This document shows positions 6,187-9,835 of a stretch of DNA of 9,835 nucleotides, in pieces. This DNA is from Solirubrobacterales bacterium (GTDB lineage Bacteria; Actinomycetota; Thermoleophilia; Solirubrobacterales; Solirubrobacteraceae), in the NCBI GenBank assembly GCA_013696535.1, contig JACCYI010000260.1, positions 1 to 9,835 of the forward strand. The letters run 5' to 3'. The notes beneath the pieces were generated by a model. It worked only from the letters and a program-made list of their open reading frames with translations. It had not been told where the DNA came from and ran no database searches. Both the position numbers and the translations under genes were made by a program. The first letter of the stretch is position 1, and each line of letters begins with the position of its first letter.

Positions 6187-7134
6187 ATGGGCGCAGTCTC
6201 TGCCACCGCGCAGCCGGAGGAGCCGGCTGCCAAGACCGAGAAGAAGCCAACTTCTGACCGGGCGAAGTCCGAGAGCCGCTTGGGCTACATGCTCTGCGCG
6301 CCGGCGGTCATCTCGATGCTGGTCGTCACCGGATATCCGATCCTGTACGCGGTCTACCTGTCGTTGCAGCGCTTCGATCTGCGCCTTCCGGACCAGAAGG
6401 AGTTCGTCGGCCTCTCCAACTACGTCGAGGTGCTCACCGCGAGCCAGTGGTGGCAGGACGTCTTCAACACCCTGACCATCACGGTCGCCTCGGTGGCGAT
6501 CGAGCTCGTGTTGGGCATGGCGCTCGCGCTCGTCATGCACCGCGCGATCTTCGGCCGCGGCGCGGTGCGCGCAGCGATCCTCATCCCGTATGGCATCGTC
6601 ACGGTGGTCGCTGCGTTCGCCTGGCGGTACGCCTTCACGCCGGACCTCGGCTTCGTTCCAGGGCTCGGCGGCGTCGTGTCGGACACCTACGCCCCGCTCA
6701 CCAACCAGGCGGGTTCGTTCTTCGTGATCGTCCTGACCGAGGTCTGGAAGACCACGCCCTTCATGGCGCTGCTTCTCCTGGCCGGTCTCGCGCTCGTGTC
6801 CGACGAGTTGCACGAGGCGGCCAAGGTGGACGGCGCGACGGCGATCCAGCGCTTCTTCCGGATCACGCTGCCGCTCATGCGGCCGGCGATCCTGGTCGCA
6901 CTGCTCTTCCGCACGCTCGATGCCTTCCGCGTCTTTGACACGGTCTTCATCCAGACCACCGGCGGTGCGAACAACACCGAGACGGTTTCCATCCTCGGCT
7001 ACAACCAGCTCATCAACCGGTTGAACCTCGGGCTCGGCTCCGCGGTCTCGGTGCTGATCTTCATCTGCGTGATCCTCATCGCCGCGCTGTTCATCAAGGG
7101 GCTCGGCGCCTCGCCGGCGCAGGAGGAGGACTGA
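6187..7134 (+). CDS. sugA: Sugar ABC transporter permease, SugA/MalF-type
   Basis: This 315-residue inner-membrane permease is one half of the import channel. It has a charged cytoplasmic N-terminus (about 1-33) and six predicted membrane segments, at roughly 34-59, 94-120, 129-150, 177-205, 234-256 and 282-305. The EAA loop that docks onto the ATPase is EAAKVDGATAIQRFFRITLP (210-229), a full match to the binding-protein-dependent permease signature. The short periplasmic loop after the first segment is as in SugA/UgpA rather than the enlarged domain of E. coli MalF. The ATG lies 2 nt after the lpqY stop codon, with only a G-run upstream, so translational coupling is likely. Second gene of the operon; the symbol rests on gene order and the LpqY-like partner. 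Confidence 0.87.
   Translation: MGAVSATAQPEEPAAKTEKKPTSDRAKSESRLGYMLCAPAVISMLVVTGYPILYAVYLSLQRFDLRLPDQKEFVGLSNYVEVLTASQWWQDVFNTLTITVASVAIELVLGMALALVMHRAIFGRGAVRAAILIPYGIVTVVAAFAWRYAFTPDLGFVPGLGGVVSDTYAPLTNQAGSFFVIVLTEVWKTTPFMALLLLAGLALVSDELHEAAKVDGATAIQRFFRITLPLMRPAILVALLFRTLDAFRVFDTVFIQTTGGANNTETVSILGYNQLINRLNLGLGSAVSVLIFICVILIAALFIKGLGASPAQEED
7121..7130 (+). promoter_or_regulatory. Strong ribosome binding site for sugB inside the end of sugA
   Basis: AGGAGGAGGA encodes the last residues of SugA and ends 7 nt before the sugB ATG at 7138. It is the strongest Shine-Dalgarno in the operon and indicates coupled translation of the two permeases. Confidence 0.7.
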
Positions 7135-7137
7135 CCG

Positions 7138-7968
7138 ATGCAGGACACCGGCCGTCAGAAGGCGCTGTGGGCGATCGGAATCGCCGTGGTGATCCTCTAC
7201 GCTCTGATCCCGGTGATCTGGATCGCGTCCCTGTCGGTCAAGGACCCGGCCACGCTCGCCGAGGGCGGGTTCTGGCCCAAGAAGTTCTCGCTCGAGAACT
7301 ACAAGGGGATCTTCGACTCCACCGACTTCGTCTACGCCCTGCTGAACTCGATCTTCATCGCGATGATCGCGACCCTGATCTCGATCTTCCTGGCGGCGCT
7401 GGCGGCCTACGCGCTCTCACGCCTGAAGTTCCGCGGGAAGTCCGTGATCCTCGCCGGGTCGCTCGCGATCGCGATGTTCCCTCCCATCTCCATCGTCGGC
7501 TCGCTGTTCGAAGTGTGGCGCACGCTCGGCCTGTTCGACACCTGGGCCGGGTTGATCATCCCGTACATGACGTTCACCCTGCCGCTGGCGATCTACACGC
7601 TCTCCGCCTTCTTCCGCGAGATTCCGTGGGAGCTCGAGCAGGCCGCGCAGATCGACGGGGCGACGCCCTTCCAGGCCTTCCAGAAGGTCATCGTGCCGCT
7701 CGCGGCGCCCGGCGTCTTCACTGCCGCGATCCTCGTGTTCATCTTCGCCTGGAACGATTTCCTCTTCGCGACCGTACTGACGTCGACCAACAGCTCGCGC
7801 ACGGTTCCGGCCGCGCTGGCATTCTTCACGGGCGATTCGCAATTCTCAGATCCGACCGGGGCCATCGCTGCGGCGGCGGTCGTGGTGACGGTTCCGATCA
7901 TCATCATGGTGTTGATCTTCCAGCGGCGCATCGTCGCTGGGCTCACCGCCGGCGCTGTGAAGGGATAA
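7138..7968 (+). CDS. sugB: Sugar ABC transporter permease, SugB/MalG-type
   Basis: This 276-residue permease pairs with the preceding one to form the channel. It has an N-terminal membrane segment (about 9-34), an extracytoplasmic loop with the family-typical [10 protein letters not shown], and about five further segments. The EAA loop begins at Glu167 and reads [25 protein letters not shown], with Gln168 in place of the canonical Glu. AWNDFLFA after it is typical of MalG-type subunits. The C-terminus ([15 protein letters not shown]) is the family's usual ending and can contact the ATPase. The start ATG at 7138 is 3 nt past the sugA stop codon with an excellent Shine-Dalgarno. The stop codon TAA at 7966 leads directly into the ribosome binding site of the ATPase gene. 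Confidence 0.87.
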   Translation: MQDTGRQKALWAIGIAVVILYALIPVIWIASLSVKDPATLAEGGFWPKKFSLENYKGIFDSTDFVYALLNSIFIAMIATLISIFLAALAAYALSRLKFRGKSVILAGSLAIAMFPPISIVGSLFEVWRTLGLFDTWAGLIIPYMTFTLPLAIYTLSAFFREIPWELEQAAQIDGATPFQAFQKVIVPLAAPGVFTAAILVFIFAWNDFLFATVLTSTNSSRTVPAALAFFTGDSQFSDPTGAIAAAAVVVTVPIIIMVLIFQRRIVAGLTAGAVKG

Positions 7969-7977
7969 AGGGGAGAC

Positions 7978-9159
7978 ATGGCCGACATTGCTCTGCAGGA
8001 CGTGACGAAGCGGTATCCCGACGGATTCGAGGCCGTCAAGAAGATGAACCTCGACATCGCCGACGGGGAGTTCATGATCCTCGTCGGGCCCTCCGGCTGC
8101 GGGAAGTCCACCGCCCTGCGGATGATCGCGGGGCTCGAGGACATCTCCGACGGCAAGCTCGTGATCGGCGGGGAGACGGTCAACGACCTCGCCCCCAAGG
8201 ACCGGGACATCGCCATGGTCTTCCAGAATTACGCGCTGTACCCGCACATGACGGTGCGCGAGAACATGGGCTTCGCGCTCAAGCTCGCCAAGACCGACAA
8301 AGGGGAGATCGACCGCAAGGTCGGCGAGGCGGCGAAGATCCTGGACCTCGAGCAGCATCTCGAGCGCAAGCCGGCCAACCTTTCCGGCGGTCAGCGCCAG
8401 CGCGTCGCGATGGGCCGGGCGATCGTTCGCGACCCCAGCGCCTTTCTGATGGACGAGCCGCTCTCGAACCTCGATGCGAAGCTCCGGGTCCAGATGCGGA
8501 CCGAGGTGGCTCGGATCCAACAGCGGCTCGGCACGACGATGGTCTACGTGACGCACGACCAGACCGAGGCCATGACCCTTGGTGACCGGGTCGCGGTCAT
8601 GCGTGGCGGGATCATCCAGCAGGTGGCGTCCCCCAAAGAGCTCTACGAGCGGCCGAAGAACCTCTTCGTGGCCGGCTTCATCGGATCGCCGGCCATGAAC
8701 TTCATGCCGGGTCAGATCGAGGGCGACACGATCAAGCTGCCGTTCGGTGACGCCAAGCTTCCCGACGAGCTGCGCCAGAGGCTCGAGTCCGGGGACGGCG
8801 GGAAGTCGCGCGAGGTGATCGCGGGCGTGCGCCCCGAGCATTTCGAGGCAGCGGGGATCGTCGGTGCCGACCACCCCGGCGTGCGCTTCAAGACGACGAT
8901 CGACGTCCTCGAGTCGATGGGCTCCGAGCTCTACGCGTACTTCACGATCGAGGGCCAGACCCAGTCCGAGCAGCTCACCGAGCTTGCCGAAGATGCCGGG
9001 TTGAGCGATCTGCCCGGCGCCGAGAACGCCTCGCAGGTCGTCGCGCGACTGGACCCGGAAGCCGACGTCCGCCAGGGCGCCGAGGGCGAGCTCGTCCTCG
9101 ACACCTCGAAGATCCAGCTCTTCGACCCGGACGGTGGCAAGAGCCTGACCGTCGGCTGA
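7978..9159 (+). CDS. sugC: Sugar importer ATP-binding protein, SugC/MalK/UgpC-type
   Basis: This 393-residue cytoplasmic ATPase powers the importer as a dimer. Walker A is GPSGCGKST (37-45), the Q-loop is around Gln83 (VFQNYALYPHMTV), the ABC signature is LSGGQRQRV (135-143), Walker B is FLMDEP (156-161), the D-loop SNLD follows (163-166) and the switch His is His193. The rest is a MalK-type regulatory region with TOBE folds, including the GVRPEHF motif and an acidic Glu/Ala-rich stretch before the final strands. Length fits the CUT1 family. The ATG at 7978 follows a GGGGAG ribosome binding site 9 bp past the sugB stop codon. Because MalK-type ATPases can serve several importers, use beyond this operon is possible, but its place in the operon points to this one. 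Last gene of the importer. Confidence 0.9.
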   Translation: MADIALQDVTKRYPDGFEAVKKMNLDIADGEFMILVGPSGCGKSTALRMIAGLEDISDGKLVIGGETVNDLAPKDRDIAMVFQNYALYPHMTVRENMGFALKLAKTDKGEIDRKVGEAAKILDLEQHLERKPANLSGGQRQRVAMGRAIVRDPSAFLMDEPLSNLDAKLRVQMRTEVARIQQRLGTTMVYVTHDQTEAMTLGDRVAVMRGGIIQQVASPKELYERPKNLFVAGFIGSPAMNFMPGQIEGDTIKLPFGDAKLPDELRQRLESGDGGKSREVIAGVRPEHFEAAGIVGADHPGVRFKTTIDVLESMGSELYAYFTIEGQTQSEQLTELAEDAGLSDLPGAENASQVVARLDPEADVRQGAEGELVLDTSKIQLFDPDGGKSLTVG

Positions 9160-9170
9160 CTCATCGGATT

Positions 9171-9197
9171 TAGGCGCGCTTGGGCCCGCGCCGCCTA
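9171..9197. terminator. Hairpin after the importer operon, candidate terminator
   Basis: TAGGC then GCGC (9171-9179) pairs with GCGC (9188-9191) and GCCTA (9193-9197). This gives a 9-bp stem with one bulged C at 9192 and an 8-nt loop. It begins 11 bp after the sugC stop codon. No T-run follows, as is common in high-GC actinobacteria. Its 3' arm overlaps the candidate -10 of the next gene. Confidence 0.45.
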
Positions 9198-9201
9198 CCG
9201 T
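9196..9201 (+). promoter_or_regulatory. Candidate -10 element for a leaderless VWA transcript
   Basis: TACCGT fits the actinobacterial TANNNT -10 pattern and ends exactly 7 nt before the GTG at 9209, the spacing expected for a leaderless mRNA. No convincing -35 is seen. There is no usable Shine-Dalgarno before this GTG, which agrees with leaderless expression. Confidence 0.35.
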
Positions 9202-9208
9202 GGGCGGC

Positions 9209-9835
9209 GTGAGCTTCCAGGCGCCGCTCTTCCTGCTTGCCCTCGTGCTCGCGCCGCTCGGGGTGATCGCGTACGTGCGCGCCCAGCGCCGCCGCCACCG
9301 CTTCGCGGTGCGCTACCCGGCCCTCGAGACGCTCGCCGCAGTGCTCCCGCGCCATGGCGGGGCGCGCCGCCACCTGCCGGCGGTGCTCTACGGGCTCGCG
9401 CTCTGCGCTCTCGTGGTTGCCCTGGCCCGCCCGGAGGCGACGGTGGCGGTGGACCGCGAGCGCGCCTCCGTGATGCTCGCGACGGACACGTCGGGCTCCA
9501 TGCAGGCCAAGGACGTCTCGCCCGACCGGATGACCGCCGTGCGCCGGGCGGGCAACGACTTCCTGGGACGGGTGCCCGACGACGTGCGCGTGGGCGTCGT
9601 GTCGTTCTCCTCCTCCGCGCAGACGCTGCAACTCCCGACCGTTGATCGCAGCGCCGTACGCCGGGCGCTGGCCGGTCTGCGGCCCAAGGGCGGAACCGCG
9701 ACGGGCGACGCGATCGATGCCGCCCTGCGCTCGCTGAGGCCGCGCCGCTCGGACCGGACTCCGGCCGCGATCGTGCTTCTCTCCGACGGCAAGGAGACCA
9801 AGGGCGTCAACTCGCTCGAAGCCGCGCTCCGCGCC
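9209..9835 (+). CDS. BatA-like membrane protein with VWA domain (3'-truncated)
   Basis: The first 209 residues of a BatA/YfbK-type protein run off the window end in an open frame. Two hydrophobic segments (about 6-23 and 56-73) flank a basic stretch. The von Willebrand A domain starts near residue 86. All three parts of the metal-ion-dependent adhesion site are visible: DTSGS at 93-97, Thr163 in GGTATGDAID and Asp193 in LLSDGKET. The motif therefore looks competent to bind Mg2+ and protein ligands. BatA proteins usually sit beside MoxR ATPase and DUF58 genes and are linked to envelope stress or chaperone-like roles; any such genes would lie downstream of the window. The start GTG 9209 is preferred because of the spaced -10; an in-frame GTG at 9200 would add three residues. 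It is a separate unit from the sugar importer, divided from it by a hairpin. Confidence 0.85.
   Translation, partial: MSFQAPLFLLALVLAPLGVIAYVRAQRRRHRFAVRYPALETLAAVLPRHGGARRHLPAVLYGLALCALVVALARPEATVAVDRERASVMLATDTSGSMQAKDVSPDRMTAVRRAGNDFLGRVPDDVRVGVVSFSSSAQTLQLPTVDRSAVRRALAGLRPKGGTATGDAIDAALRSLRPRRSDRTPAAIVLLSDGKETKGVNSLEAALRA

Noticed and set aside
7167..8585. A 472-codon plus-strand open frame spanning sugB and sugC, plus a 342-codon minus-strand frame at 7846-8874
   Set aside because: Both overlap the well-supported SugB and SugC frames. Their translations are Arg/Asp/Gly-rich or His/Leu-rich composition shadows.
1..9835. CRISPR array, tRNA, rRNA, insertion sequence or phage remnants
   Set aside because: No regularly spaced direct repeats, tRNA-like cloverleaf, transposase or integrase motifs were seen. 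All stretches longer than 190 bp are accounted for by genes.

Overview
The window is GC-rich, with small intergenic gaps and the heavy third-position G/C bias that leaves long open frames on both strands. The gene set is a SigB/SigF-type sigma factor, an ANTAR regulator, an AddA/AdnB-like helicase-nuclease, an LpqY-SugABC-like sugar importer and a BatA-like VWA protein. This suggests a chromosomal segment of a high-GC actinobacterium, possibly of the Thermoleophilia/Solirubrobacterales type. That placement is an inference from gene content and composition. No mobile element, CRISPR array, tRNA or rRNA was seen.

Layout. (1) 1-2856, plus strand: the C-terminal 951 codons of a UvrD-type helicase fused to a PD-(D/E)XK nuclease with a four-cysteine Fe-S signature. 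Its start and Walker A motif lie outside the window. (2) 2898-3509, minus strand: an ANTAR RNA-binding regulator whose receiver domain has lost its phosphorylation residues. It converges on the helicase gene across a 41-bp gap containing a hairpin. (3) 3698-4495, plus strand: a SigB/SigF-family sigma factor divergent from the ANTAR gene. The 188-bp gap between them contains two small hairpins with loops of the kind ANTAR proteins recognise. (4) 4574-4906: a small cupin protein preceded by a good match to a SigB-type promoter. (5) 4946-9159: a four-gene sugar ABC importer (lipoprotein, two permeases, MalK-type ATPase) in the same order and with the same sequence landmarks as mycobacterial lpqY-sugA-sugB-sugC, the trehalose importer. 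(6) 9209-9835: the start of a BatA-like membrane VWA protein, cut by the window end.

How they may work together. The sigma factor, a cupin with a SigB-like promoter, and a trehalose-type importer lie head to tail, with only 39 bp between cupin and importer. A plausible reading is a stress regulator next to genes it controls, with trehalose uptake serving as nutrient or compatible-solute supply. The ANTAR protein may act on its own leader RNA, in response to a partner protein or ligand rather than to phosphorylation. These links are inferences. The gene identities are well supported by motifs. The least ordinary part is the divergent ANTAR/sigma region (about 2898-4574).
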